Shown here piece after piece: positions 38,105 to 47,900 of a stretch of DNA of 64,000 bases. Source of the DNA: Alloalcanivorax xenomutans (GTDB lineage Bacteria > Pseudomonadota > Gammaproteobacteria > Pseudomonadales > Alcanivoracaceae); the NCBI RefSeq assembly GCF_900217905.1, contig NZ_OBMO01000012.1:62001-126000 (forward strand), read 5' to 3'. A program made the translations under genes and the position numbers. Every line of letters starts with the position of its first letter. Positions within the stretch are counted from its first letter, which is position 1. A model generated the notes under the pieces. It had not been told where the DNA came from. It was given only the letters and a program-made list of their open reading frames with translations, and made no database searches.

Positions 38105-38551
38105 TCAGCGCCGCCGTAGCGACAGCAGTTCCTGCGTCCCCCAGTACCCACCAGCCAGGGCCATGCCGACGAACAACAAGATCACCCAGGCCCCATCGTC
38201 ATCGCTGTGCAATATGTAACGCCACAGCGGCGCCGGCGCTGTCGCCGTTCTTGCCCTGGCCACGTCCGGTTCCCTGACCGAATAAAGCACGGTTACCGGC
38301 GTTCCCTCGACCAGTGGTTCAGGCAGATCGAACTGCTTTTTATGGCCCGCGTACTCGACAGTGTGCCGGTGACTTTCGTACCTTTCGAACCGCCCATGCG
38401 TCCACAGCCGATAGTCCATCACCGTGCCCGTCACCTGCCGTCCGTGACGCGACAGTTCAATCCATTCCCCCGTTTGATGAACCACTAACACCACGCATAC
38501 CAGCGCGAACAGCAGCTTGAACAGCGCGCTTCCCAGCTTTCTCGCTCTCAT
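38105..38551 (-). CDS. DUF3592 membrane protein
   Basis: A 148-residue protein with a helix at each end (about 8-27 and 118-138) and a beta-rich middle containing RQVTGTVMDYRLW, HTVEYAGHKKQFDLP and PVTVLYSVREPDVARA, the pattern of DUF3592 domains (short extracytoplasmic barrels). The ATG at 38551 has AAGGA ten bases upstream; a GTG at 38560 would sit on top of that site. Function unknown. Convergent with the secreted protein before it. Confidence 0.8.
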   Translation of the reverse strand: MRARKLGSALFKLLFALVCVVLVVHQTGEWIELSRHGRQVTGTVMDYRLWTHGRFERYESHRHTVEYAGHKKQFDLPEPLVEGTPVTVLYSVREPDVARARTATAPAPLWRYILHSDDDGAWVILLFVGMALAGGYWGTQELLSLRRR

Positions 38552-38731
38552 CAACGTCACATCCTTATCCCGTCAGGCATAATCAAACCCGGTCCATGAA
38601 CCTCTGCTTGCCCCATAATGGCGGATCAGTCCGCTCATTGTGCGATACACTGGCCTACCTGCACGTCCATTCGCTGCCCCCCGGCTCTCCTTCCTTGGCA
38701 AGAGGCTCCCTGCCCCTTCCCGTCCAGCCTC

Positions 38732-39163
38732 TTACGCCAGCTTTTCCAGCGCTTTACGCAGCGGTTCCGGAATCGGCACGGGGCGGCCGCTTTCACGATT
38801 GACGAACACATGCACCACATGGCCCAGGGCCTTGGCCGCGCCCTCGGCGCCGAACACCGCCAGGCCATAACGCACCGAGCTGTTACCCAGTTTGTCCACG
38901 CGCATGCCCACCGCCAGGGACTCCGGATAAGCCGCCGCCTCGAAATACTCACAGCCGGAGCTGACCACATAGGCGATCACATCACCCTGATGAATATCCA
39001 GACCGCCCTGCTCGATCAGGTAGCGGTTGATGGTGGAATCGAAGTAGCTGTAGTAGGTGACGTTATTGACATGGCCGTACAGATCGTTGTCGGACCAACG
39101 GGTATCCAGGGGGCAAAGGTAACCAAAAGCGTCCCGCGGCGGACGTGTGTTCGCGTCAGTCAT
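38732..39163 (-). CDS. 4HBT-type acyl-CoA thioesterase
   Basis: A 143-residue single-hotdog thioesterase. The motif TRWSDNDLYGHVNNVTYYSY carries the catalytic Asp and the GHVNN block of the 4-hydroxybenzoyl-CoA thioesterase/YbgC family; the long helix SYFDSTINRYLIEQGGL follows and the last strands include HVVHVFVNRESGRPVPIP. AGGAG stands six bases before the ATG at 39163; an upstream in-frame start at 39208 is not supported. Acyl substrate unknown. Confidence 0.88.
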   Translation of the reverse strand: MTDANTRPPRDAFGYLCPLDTRWSDNDLYGHVNNVTYYSYFDSTINRYLIEQGGLDIHQGDVIAYVVSSGCEYFEAAAYPESLAVGMRVDKLGNSSVRYGLAVFGAEGAAKALGHVVHVFVNRESGRPVPIPEPLRKALEKLA

Positions 39164-39277
39164 GGTTTCTCCTGTGTGGATTTGCGGCGCGACAGCCGCG
39201 AATGGCAATGATAGCCTAACAGCCCATTCAAGATCTTTACGTCACCGCGTTGTCACGATCATCGCACAGGGAAAGCC

Positions 39278-39799
39278 ATGGAAAGCGCCGCTTCCTCCAC
39301 CGTTCGTTCCGGCCTCCGCATCATCCTGCCGCTGACACTGAGCGCCCTGCTCGGCGCCTGTGTCACCGTTGCCCCCCATACTCCGAAACTGAACACCGCC
39401 CCCGCCCAGACCTGGTTTTATCTCTTGGATATCGAACCGGCGCTGCCGGCCAGCGAGGTGCGGGTGGAAGCCTTGTATGTGCCCAGCAAACCGGAGTGTC
39501 CCCTGCGTCAGGTGGGCACCGATGTGCCGTTGGAACCGCAAGGATTGAATTATCGCATGACGGTCTATCTGGACCGCTTCGATGACCCTTTATGCGGCTG
39601 GCGTTTCAACCAGCTGTGGGTGGGCCTGAATGAGGAAAGCGGTTACGCCACCCGTTTCAGTGTGGTGCCCGGCGGCGGCGACCAGACCCGCTGGTGCCGC
39701 CTCAACCCCCGACATGGCGTGTGCATGCTCCGGGAACAGGACGTTCTCGACTATAAAGTGCCCGGCACCGTGCACCGCGTCAGGCTGATGCAGCAATAG
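39278..39799 (+). CDS. hypothetical lipoprotein
   Basis: A 173-residue protein with a lipoprotein signal: hydrophobic stretch LRIILPLTLSALLGAC, lipid-modified Cys28 in LLGAC. The mature part has four more Cys and a beta-rich pattern (WFYLLDIEPALPASEVRVEA, YRMTVYLDRFDDPLCGWRF). I recognise no family. Its last 20 bases overlap the convergent GMC gene. Good ribosome binding site (AGGGAAAGCC before ATG). Confidence 0.75.
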   Translation: MESAASSTVRSGLRIILPLTLSALLGACVTVAPHTPKLNTAPAQTWFYLLDIEPALPASEVRVEALYVPSKPECPLRQVGTDVPLEPQGLNYRMTVYLDRFDDPLCGWRFNQLWVGLNEESGYATRFSVVPGGGDQTRWCRLNPRHGVCMLREQDVLDYKVPGTVHRVRLMQQ

Positions 39800-41327
39800 C
39801 CTCGGCGATGCGGGTTGCCAGAGCGTAAACCGTGATCTGCGGATTGACGATGATCGAGGTCGGCAGCAGGCTGGCATCGGCGATGTAGAGCCCGGACACT
39901 TCATGGGTTTCTCCACTTTCCGCCACTACGCTGGTAGCAGGATCCGCGCCCATGCGGCAACTGCCCTGGGGGTGATAGCTGACCATGCGCAGATGGTGCG
40001 GCTGGTTCTCCAGGCCCTCCACCATCGGATCGATGTCCGTTTCCCGACGTATTATCAGCGGTTCACTGGTGGGCACATGGACCTGCTCCGCCCCGGCGGC
40101 CAGATGCAGGCGTGCCGCGGCTTTCAGCGCCTTCTTCATGGACGGGAAGTCAATATCGTCCAGTTGGTAATCGATGACCTTATTGTCCCCGTCCCAGTGC
40201 ACCCGGCCCACATTGTGATCGTGAATCAGGGTCACCAGCCCGGCCAGATAACGGGCCTCTCCCATGAAATCCATGAACGGCGCGCCGGTGCCCGGCTCCG
40301 CCGTCATCGACAGTTCCACGATCCCGGCACCACCGTCCTCAAGCACGAAACCGCCGTCCTCCGGGGCCATGAATTGGTCCACGTAGACCCCGAGCATGGC
40401 ACCGCGCCAGGCGTGCACCGGTTGCGGATAACGGGCGCTGACGTACAGCGACGGATGGCAGGCGAAGTGGCGCCCGACCTGATCGGAGCCATTGGCCAAT
40501 TCGCTGCGCAACAACAACAGCGGCGTTTGTACCGCCCCGGCGGCCAGCACCACCCGTGGCGCCGTCACCGTCATCTCTGCCACCGGTTCACCATCGATGC
40601 CGGTGACCTGGGCACGGACGCCGGTGGCGCGACCATTATCGGAGAGAATCCCGGTGACGCGGGTGTCGGAGAAAATGCGCGCGCCGTGGGCCACCGCCCA
40701 GGGCAGATAACTGACCAGCATGGATTGCTTGCGCTCGGTCTTGCAGCCGGACAGGCAGTGCTCGGTGAGCGCGCAATCGCGGATATTGCGCTGGAACGGC
40801 TTCACCGACCAGCCCAGCTTGTCGGCACCGGTCTGGATCAGACGGGCATGGGCGGCAATCTCATGTTCACCGTTTTCATGCACGCCCAGGTGTTTTTCCA
40901 CCCGCTCGAAATAGGGCCTCATGCTGTCGCTGGTGAGACCGGTGAGTCCGAAATCCCGCCGCCAGTCGCGCAGGATGAAGTCCGGGGTACGGAAACAGAC
41001 GCCCGCATTGACCACGGTGGAGCCACCGACGCAGGCCCCCTGCAGGATCAGCAGATCGCCACTGCGATTAGTCTGACCTCCGTGATCCTGATAAAGCTGC
41101 TCCATGGCCTCCGGGAAGCGTTCGCTGAAATCCCGCGACGGCACATAGGGCCCCGCTTCCAGCACCAGTACCCGTTTGCCGCGCCGTGCCAGTTCATAGG
41201 CCACCACGGCACCGCCAGCGCCGGAGCCGACCACCACCACATCCGCCTGCAAATCCATTCGCGGCTCACGGATGTCCTTCGCCTGAGTGACCGCCAGACC
41301 GGAGTCCCGCCAAAGTGCCGTTGTCAT
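39780..41327 (-). CDS. GMC-family oxidoreductase with a subunit-3-type partner
   Basis: A 515-residue FAD enzyme. The FAD loop is VVVVGSGAGGAVVAYELARR, followed by QGACVGGSTVVNAGVCFRTP and, at the C-terminus, HPQGSCRMG with the catalytic His and VNPQITVYALATRIAEAI with the second catalytic residue (Asn). Alcohol or sugar oxidation is typical. The start at 41327 overlaps by four bases the gene upstream, a gluconate-2-dehydrogenase-subunit-3-like protein, so the two probably form a membrane-linked dehydrogenase. No cytochrome subunit follows. Confidence 0.88.
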   Translation of the reverse strand: MTTALWRDSGLAVTQAKDIREPRMDLQADVVVVGSGAGGAVVAYELARRGKRVLVLEAGPYVPSRDFSERFPEAMEQLYQDHGGQTNRSGDLLILQGACVGGSTVVNAGVCFRTPDFILRDWRRDFGLTGLTSDSMRPYFERVEKHLGVHENGEHEIAAHARLIQTGADKLGWSVKPFQRNIRDCALTEHCLSGCKTERKQSMLVSYLPWAVAHGARIFSDTRVTGILSDNGRATGVRAQVTGIDGEPVAEMTVTAPRVVLAAGAVQTPLLLLRSELANGSDQVGRHFACHPSLYVSARYPQPVHAWRGAMLGVYVDQFMAPEDGGFVLEDGGAGIVELSMTAEPGTGAPFMDFMGEARYLAGLVTLIHDHNVGRVHWDGDNKVIDYQLDDIDFPSMKKALKAAARLHLAAGAEQVHVPTSEPLIIRRETDIDPMVEGLENQPHHLRMVSYHPQGSCRMGADPATSVVAESGETHEVSGLYIADASLLPTSIIVNPQITVYALATRIAEAIAASA

Positions 41328-41959
41328 TCCGGTATCCCCGTCTGTACATCCCCATCGTCCTCCGGCATCGGCGCGTTCCCCAGATACGCCAATCCCCAGC
41401 GATCCGAAACCGGACCGTCGAATTCCAGAGCCGGCCAGGTACGTTCGTCGCGCCAATAAGCGCTGTACACCAGTTGCTTGATCACCGTGGCCAGGGTTCG
41501 TTGCAACACCAGCCCCCGCCCCCAGCGATCGAAATAATCCCGCGCCGTTTCGTCGTCGAGATCGACAAAGCGGCGGCCATGGCGGAACACCGCGGCGTTA
41601 TCGAACAATCCCAGTCCCTGCGACAGTTGCTGGCGCGGTGCCGGCGCCAGCAACGACAGTGTGCGCTGCACGTTGGCCACCACCGGCACGGTTTCGGTAT
41701 CCGGCAGGTCCCGCCCTTCGGTGGGCAATAGCACCCGCCGGCAACGATCGAACAGCAGAAATTCCCGAGCACTCAGTTCGCCGGCCCAATCCGGTATCCG
41801 CCGCTGGTCCAGGGGGGAGCGGCGCAACCAGAAAAATCCGCCCGCGGCGACACCCGCCATCACGGCACTGGCGGCCAGCGTCCATTGGAGAAAACGGCGG
41901 CGCGCCAAGCCCTGTTGCAGCCATTCCGGCCCCGGCGGGGCGCTGTATTGTTGTGTCAT
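41324..41959 (-). CDS. gluconate 2-dehydrogenase subunit 3-type protein
   Basis: About 211 residues. The N-terminal RRRFLQWTLAASAVMAGVAA is Tat-like (twin Arg before a hydrophobic helix), followed by SAREFLLFDRCRRVLLPTEG and a helical body ending in WRDERTWPALEFDGPV with the Y/W-rich turn seen in subunit 3 of GMC dehydrogenases. I use the ATG at 41959; a GTG at 41971 is possible. It is translationally coupled to the GMC oxidoreductase and probably carries it across the membrane or anchors it, as the family does. Confidence 0.8.
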   Translation of the reverse strand: MTQQYSAPPGPEWLQQGLARRRFLQWTLAASAVMAGVAAGGFFWLRRSPLDQRRIPDWAGELSAREFLLFDRCRRVLLPTEGRDLPDTETVPVVANVQRTLSLLAPAPRQQLSQGLGLFDNAAVFRHGRRFVDLDDETARDYFDRWGRGLVLQRTLATVIKQLVYSAYWRDERTWPALEFDGPVSDRWGLAYLGNAPMPEDDGDVQTGIPE

Positions 41960-42068
41960 GGTCGCACTCACGGAAGGGAATCAAGCTCCCAACATAGTCA
42001 GCCCCGGAGAGGGAGACAACATGTATACCAAACGGCGGACGGATTGACCCGATCGGCACACCGGGATA

Positions 42069-42084
42069 CTGTACATAAGAACAG
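42069..42084. promoter_or_regulatory. LexA (SOS) box upstream of imuA
   Basis: CTGT-ACATAAGA-ACAG, exactly the gammaproteobacterial LexA consensus CTGT-N8-ACAG, 18 bases before the imuA start. This is what is expected for DNA-damage control of the imuAB-dnaE2 cassette. Confidence 0.9.
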
Positions 42085-42102
42085 TATCCCGAATAGACCT
42101 TC

Positions 42103-42864
42103 ATGGCCGGTTTCAACGAGAATATGGACGCCCTGCAACAACTGCTTCGTCGCCAGGACACCTGGCAAGGCCCCGGCCGGGGAGCGGCCCGCGAAGAACG
42201 CCGGCACACCGGTTTCCCGGCCCTGGACCGCCTGCTCTGGCAAGGTGGCTGGCCCAACCAGGGGCTGGTGGAACTGCTCTGTCCACTGCCCTGTCCGTCA
42301 TTGCTGCACTTGCTGTTGCCCCTGTTGCGTCGCCGAGAGGACGGCGCCCGCATCATTGCCAACCCCCCGGCCCGGCCTTCCGCCACCGCCTTGAAGCGGG
42401 CCGGGTTGCCGCTGGAGCAAATCCTGGTGCTACAGGCCCGGGAACGCTCCACGCTGTTGCGTGCCTGCCTGGAAGCCGCCTCCAGCGATACTCTGGACAG
42501 CCTGGTGTTGTGGGCACCGGGAGGTGCCCTGCCCACCGGGACTCTGCGCCGCCTGCACATGGCCGCGCAGCAGGGCCGTTGTCTGTTTCTGCTGGTGCGC
42601 CCGCGACGGGCCTCGAAACAGCCCAGCCCGGCGCCCCTGCGTCTGTTGCTGGACGTCGATCAGCCCGGCGAACTGAGCGTCACCGTTGGCAAGCAGCCCG
42701 GTGGCCGCCACGGTCAGCAATGCCGGTTGGTGGTGCTGCCCGAGCACCTGCGCCACCCCCCACCGCCCTGCGCCACCATGGCCACCCGGACCCGTCGCCC
42801 GGAGACCGCGACGGCGCCCTCTCCGCTGGCGCTGCCGGCGCCAACATCGGAGGTCCATCCATGA
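42103..42864 (+). CDS. imuA: SOS mutagenesis protein ImuA
   Basis: A 253-residue RecA-like accessory of the ImuB/DnaE2 translesion pathway. HTGFPALDRLLWQGGWPNQGLVELL is the start of the RecA/SulA-like fold (quoted here only in part: HTGFPALDRLLW and NQGLVELL), then RIIANPPARPSATALKRAGL and LDSLVLWAPGGALPTGTLRR. Walker A is not intact, as usual for ImuA. The C-terminal 30 residues are Pro/Thr-rich and probably unstructured. Overlaps imuB by four bases. Confidence 0.93.
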   Translation: MAGFNENMDALQQLLRRQDTWQGPGRGAAREERRHTGFPALDRLLWQGGWPNQGLVELLCPLPCPSLLHLLLPLLRRREDGARIIANPPARPSATALKRAGLPLEQILVLQARERSTLLRACLEAASSDTLDSLVLWAPGGALPTGTLRRLHMAAQQGRCLFLLVRPRRASKQPSPAPLRLLLDVDQPGELSVTVGKQPGGRHGQQCRLVVLPEHLRHPPPPCATMATRTRRPETATAPSPLALPAPTSEVHP

Positions 42865-44285
42865 ATCCCCCTTTGTGGCTGGCCCTGCATTTTCCCTTGC
42901 TGGCTCTGGAAGCCGTGGATGGCCCCAGCCCCGAGCCCCGTGTACTGGTGCGGCAGCAACGGATCACCCTGGCCAATGCCGCCGCCCGTGGCGCCGGAGT
43001 GAGCGCCGGATTACGCCTGGGCACGGCCCGTGCTTTATGCGACGACCTCCAGGTGCAACAAGCCAATCCCCAGCGGGAGGAACGGGCTTTGCTGCGGGAG
43101 GCCCGTCACTTGCTGGCCATGACGCCACAAGTGTGCCTGGCGCCGCCCCATACCCTGCTGCTGGAAGTCGGCGGCTGCCTGAGCCTGTTCGGCGGTTTCA
43201 GTGGATTGCTGTCACGAGTGGACCAATACCGCCTGCACTGCCCGCTAACCAGCCATCTGGGCCTTGGTCCCACGCCGCTGGCGGCGTGGCATCTCACCGA
43301 GCTGCCTACTCTTGAACACCTGCCGGAACGCAGCCGGTTCCAGGCCTGGCTGGCGACCTTGCCGATCGACACCCTGGCCCTGGAAGACGCCGTGAAAGAA
43401 CGTCTGCGGGCCCCTGGCTTTCAGACCCTCGGCGACCTGTTCGCACTGCCGCGGGCCGCGCTCGGCAAACGATTCGGCACTTCCTTTCTGGACTGGCTGC
43501 AACGCCTGCTCGGAGAGAAAGCGGACGTGCGCCGGGCGATTCCCGCCCCAACACCATTCCGGGAACAACAGCAATTCGATGATCCGATAAACGATCAGGC
43601 CCTGCTCAAAATCCCCATGGCGGCGCTGCTTGAACAGATGGAACAACACCTGAGGCGCTATCAGGAGCAGGTGCTGGCGATACGCTGGCATTTGCGTCTG
43701 GACAATCGCGAACGGCACACCCTGCTGGTGCGCCGGGCCCGGCCAGCCCATGACGCCGCCGGCTGGCTCGATCTGAGCCTGCGGCGCCTGGAGCACCAGC
43801 CTCTGGACGGCGCGGTGCTGGGACTGGGTTTGGATACCAGCCGGCCACGGCCATTGAACCCCGGCCTTGCCGCCCTGTTTCCGGAGCCCGGAGCCCGCGC
43901 TCCGCTGAGCGGCCTGCTGGAAAAGCTGGTGGACACTCCGGGGCTGGCGCTTTATCGCCCGGCTCTGGCCGATGACCACCTGCCGGAATACAGCGAATGC
44001 CGTCAGCCGCCGTTCGGCGTGAAACCACGGGAGCCTGAACAGGATCAGGCGGATCAGGACCGCCCCTTGTGGTTATTGGAATCGCCGCTGAGACTGCACC
44101 AGGACAACGGGGTGCCGGTGTGGCGGGGACAGCCTCTGCGGCTGTTTCCGCAACAGGAGCGTTTCAGCCAGCCCTGGCGGGGAACGATGCCCCGCCACTA
44201 TCGGCTGGCGCATCATCCCCAGGGGGAATGTTGCTGGCTGTTCCAGGATGCCCGGCAGCAGTGGTGGCTGCATGGTTTCTTCTGA
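42861..44285 (+). CDS. imuB: Y-family polymerase-like protein ImuB
   Basis: A 474-residue protein with the fold of DinB-type polymerases but without activity: the first acidic residue of the palm (usually in a DxD/FFASVE context) is replaced in WLALHFPLLALEAV, and LLLEVGGCLSLFGGF stands where the catalytic Asp-Glu would be. The rest follows DinB (GVSAGLRLGTARALC; AWLATLPIDTLAL; RLRAPGFQTLGDLFALPRAA). ImuB acts as the hub linking ImuA, DnaE2 and the beta clamp. The longer frame to 42510 overlaps imuA and is a shadow. Confidence 0.94.
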   Translation: MNPPLWLALHFPLLALEAVDGPSPEPRVLVRQQRITLANAAARGAGVSAGLRLGTARALCDDLQVQQANPQREERALLREARHLLAMTPQVCLAPPHTLLLEVGGCLSLFGGFSGLLSRVDQYRLHCPLTSHLGLGPTPLAAWHLTELPTLEHLPERSRFQAWLATLPIDTLALEDAVKERLRAPGFQTLGDLFALPRAALGKRFGTSFLDWLQRLLGEKADVRRAIPAPTPFREQQQFDDPINDQALLKIPMAALLEQMEQHLRRYQEQVLAIRWHLRLDNRERHTLLVRRARPAHDAAGWLDLSLRRLEHQPLDGAVLGLGLDTSRPRPLNPGLAALFPEPGARAPLSGLLEKLVDTPGLALYRPALADDHLPEYSECRQPPFGVKPREPEQDQADQDRPLWLLESPLRLHQDNGVPVWRGQPLRLFPQQERFSQPWRGTMPRHYRLAHHPQGECCWLFQDARQQWWLHGFF

Positions 44286-44298
44286 TGCCCTGTTCCCT

Positions 44299-44883
44299 TT
44301 ATTGCCGTGGCACCCGTCCCATCAGGTAGAACTCCTCGTTGGGCGGTGTTCCGGTGAGATTGACCATGCGATTGGACATGCCGAAAAACGCGGCGATGGC
44401 GCCAATATCCCACATGTCCTCGGTGGTGAAGCCCACTTCCGCCAGGCGGGCCTCCCATTGATCGTTCATCTCCCCCTGTTCCAGCGCCAGATGAAACGCG
44501 AAATCCAGCATCACCCGATGACGCTCGCTGATCGGCGCGGTGCGGTGGTTGATCGCCACTTGATCCGCCACCAACGGATTCTTGCTGTAGATCCGCAGCA
44601 AAGCGCCATGGGCCACCACACAGTACAGACAGTGATTCCGGGCACTGGTGGCGACCACGATCATTTCCTTTTCCGCTTTGCTCAGGGTGTCGGACTCGCG
44701 TTCCATGAGAGCATCGTGATAGGCGAAAAAAGCTCGAAATTCCGCCGGACGGCGGGCCAGCATGAGAAACACGTTGGGCACGAAGCCGGCTTTTTCCTGC
44801 ACGCCAAGAATCACCTCGCGAATGTCTTCCGGCAGGTTGTCCAGACTTTCCGGTATGGGAAAGCGTTTGTTATTCAGAGTCAT
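44299..44883 (-). CDS. AhpD/peroxidase-related enzyme, antisense between imuB and dnaE2
   Basis: A 194-residue carboxymuconolactone decarboxylase-fold protein. VILGVQEKAGFVPNVFLMLA, FAYHDALM and the redox pair in SARNHCLYCVVAHGALLRIY (CLYC, CxxC with the downstream His) are the AhpD/uncharacterised-peroxidase signature. AhpD-type proteins reduce peroxides using lipoyl or thioredoxin partners. The ATG at 44883 is preferred over 44988, whose leader overlaps the dnaE2 promoter. It lies opposite to imuB and dnaE2 and ends 14 bases from the imuB stop. A perfect palindrome sits 40 bases before its start. Confidence 0.88.
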   Translation of the reverse strand: MTLNNKRFPIPESLDNLPEDIREVILGVQEKAGFVPNVFLMLARRPAEFRAFFAYHDALMERESDTLSKAEKEMIVVATSARNHCLYCVVAHGALLRIYSKNPLVADQVAINHRTAPISERHRVMLDFAFHLALEQGEMNDQWEARLAEVGFTTEDMWDIGAIAAFFGMSNRMVNLTGTPPNEEFYLMGRVPRQ

Positions 44884-44922
44884 GGTGGTATCCCAAGGCA
44901 AACGAATGAAACGAGTACTCCA

Positions 44923-44934
44923 GTTAACGTTAAC
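44923..44934. promoter_or_regulatory. GTTAACGTTAAC palindrome in the ahpD-like/dnaE2 gap
   Basis: A perfect 12-base palindrome, extended downstream by GTCAGG, in the 107-base divergent gap. TTAACGTTAACGTCAG matches the liuR operator (TTTACGTTTACGTAAA) at 12 of 16 positions. It may be a MerR/LiuR-type operator for the peroxidase-like gene. Confidence 0.45.
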
Positions 44935-44990
44935 GTCAGGTTGATGTCCATCCCTCGACGGCGGGACCGAGAGGTGCCGGGGAGTCACCC

Positions 44991-47900
44991 ATGACCCCGG
45001 ACGCCCTGCCCTTCGCCGAACTACACTGCACCAGCGCCTTCAGCTTTCTCACCGGCGCCAGCCAGCCGGAAGAATTGGTGCAACGTGCCCACGAACTGGG
45101 CTACCGGGCTCTGGCGATCACCGATGACGCCTCCCTGGCCGGAGTAGTGCGGGCCTGGCGGGCGCACAAGGCATTGCGGGACGGCAGCGGCACCGCCCTG
45201 AAACTGATCATTGGCAGCGCTTTCCACCTGGAAACCGATCAAGGCGCTCTGCATCTGGTATTACTGGCCAGGAACCGGCGTGCCTACGGTGAAATCGCCA
45301 CCTTGATCACCCAGGGACGGCGACGGGCGGAAAAAGGAAAATACCAACTGCACTGGCGGGATCTGACACGGCTGGAGCGCCATGCCCTGTGTCTGTGGTT
45401 CCCCGCCGGCGATGGCCGCGATCCCCATCATGCCTCCTTGCTCCAGGCCCATTTCGGCGATCGCTTCTGGCTTGCCTGCGAACTGCTGCAGGATCGTAAC
45501 GACGCCCTGCACTATCAATATTGTCTGGCCTTGGCGCAACGTTTCGATCTGGCCATGAGCGCCGCCAACGATGTGCATTATCATCGCGCCGAGCGGCAAA
45601 GGCTGCAGGATGTCCTCACCGCTCTGCGGCTGAACACTTCGGTGTACGAGTTGGGCCGTCGCCGGTTCCAGAATGATCAGCGGCACCTGCGTTCGCTGGA
45701 GACCCTGGCCGGTATTTATCCAGAGCCCTTGCTTCGCGAGGCGGCCTGGATCGCCGATCAGTGCGAGTTCAAGCTGGACGACATCCGCTACCAGTATCCG
45801 GAAGAAGTCGTGCCGCCGGGTCAGAACGCCGACGATTATCTGGCCGCCCTCACCCATCAAGGCGCCGCGCGACGTTATCCCGATGGCGTACCCGCCTCCG
45901 TACAGGCCCTGCTGGAGCGGGAGCTGGCGCTGATCCGCGAACTGGAATACGCCCATTACTTTCTCACCGTCCACGACATCGTCGCCTTCGCCCGTGGCCA
46001 GGGCATTCTTTGCCAGGGACGCGGTTCCGCCGCCAATTCCGCGGTGTGTTACTGCCTCGGCGTCACCGAAGTGGACCCCGACCGCAGCCAGCTTCTGTTC
46101 GAGCGCTTCATTTCCAAGGAACGGCGGGAGCCACCGGACATCGACGTGGACTTCGAGCACGAGCGCCGCGAGGAGGTGATGCAGTACCTGTACCGCAAAT
46201 ATGGCCGGGACCGCGCCGCCCTGGCCGCTACCGTGATCCATTACCGCACCCGCTCGGCGGTGCGCGACGTGGGCCGGGCGCTGGGCGTGGATCTGTCGAT
46301 CATCGAGCGGCTCAGCGCCAATCTGGCCTGGTGGGACAAACCCGCCGATCTGCAGGAGCGGTTCCGTGAAGTGGGTCTGGGTGATACCGCCCTGGGACGG
46401 CAGTACCGGGCGCTGGTGTTTGAACTGGTCGGCTTTCCCCGGCATCTGTCCCAGCATGTGGGTGGTTTCGTCATTACCCGCGATCCGGTGCCCACGCTGG
46501 TGCCGGTGGAAAACGCCGCCATGGCCGATCGCACCGTGATTCAATGGGACAAGGACGATCTGGAAGCTCTGGGGCTGATGAAGGTGGACGTACTGGCCCT
46601 GGGCATGCTCACCGCGATCCGCAAAACCCTGGATCTGGTCAGCCACTATCGCGGCCGGCCGCTGATCATGCAGGATATCCCCACCGAGGATCCCGCCACC
46701 TACGACATGCTCTGCAAGGGCAACAGTCTGGGGGTTTTTCAGGTGGAGTCCCGGGCGCAGATGAACATGCTGCCACGGCTGCGGCCACGCAAGTTCTACG
46801 ATCTGGTGATCGAGGTGGCCATCGTCCGCCCCGGCCCGATTCAGGGCGACATGGTGCATCCCTATTTGCGCCGCCGCGATGGCCTGGAAGAACCCGATTA
46901 CCCGGACCCGAAAGTGGAAGCGGTACTGAAACGCACCCTGGGTATCCCCATCTTCCAGGAGCAGGTGATCCAGCTGGTCATGGTGGCGGCGAAATTCTCC
47001 GGCGGCGAGGCGGATCAGTTACGCCGGGCCATGGCCCGCTGGGGCAAGAGCGGCGAACTGATGCAGTTCCAGGACAAGGTGATCCAGGGCATGCGCGCCA
47101 ACGGCTACAGCGAGGACTATGCCCAGCGCCTGTTCGAGCAAATGAAGGGCTTCGGCGGCTACGGTTTTCCGGAATCCCACTCCGCCAGTTTCGCCCTGCT
47201 GGTGTATGTGTCCGCCTGGCTCAAACGCCATCACACCAGCGCCTTTTACTGCGGCTTGCTCAACAGCCTGCCGATGGGCTTTTACAGTCCCTCGCAAATT
47301 CTCCAGGATGCGCGCCGCCACGCCATTGAACTGCGCCCTCTGGACGTACGGCACAGCCACTGGGACCACACTCTGGAAGAGACACAAAGACAAAAGCTCG
47401 GGGTACAGCCAGCCTTGCGGCTGGGATTTCGTCAGTTGAAAGGGTTCAATCCGGAAGCCGCCGAGCGCCTGGTACAAGCCCGCGCCGAACGCCCCTTCAG
47501 CAGCGTGCGTGATCTGTGTCGGCGGGCCCGTCTTAATCAGCGGGAACGGGAAGCGCTGGTGGCCGGTAACGCACTGCGCGCGCTCAGCGGCCACCGCCAC
47601 CAGGGCCACTGGGAAATCCAGGGACTGGAAGCGCCGCGCCCACTGCTTGAAACGGAGCGCGGGGCCGGCAAGGACCATGACGGAGTCTATCTCGACGCCC
47701 CTTCGGAGCACGCTGATCTGCTGCAGGATTACCGTCACCTGGGTCTGACCCTGGGCCGGCATCCCATGGCCCTGGTCCGCCATCTCCCTCGCTTTCGCGG
47801 CTGCCGCCGGGCACGGGACTTGAAGCGGGGCCGGCCGGGACAACTGATCCGGGTCGCCGGGCTGGTGACCAACCGGCAAAGACCCGGCTCCGCCAAAGGC

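Noticed and set aside
41324-41327. Possible frameshift joining the subunit-3 gene and the GMC gene into one ORF
   Set aside because: The junction is a normal ATGA overlap, and both products have complete family ends.
45261-46859. 532-residue minus-strand frame inside dnaE2
   Set aside because: Shadow of the polymerase; no start signal and no recognisable domain.
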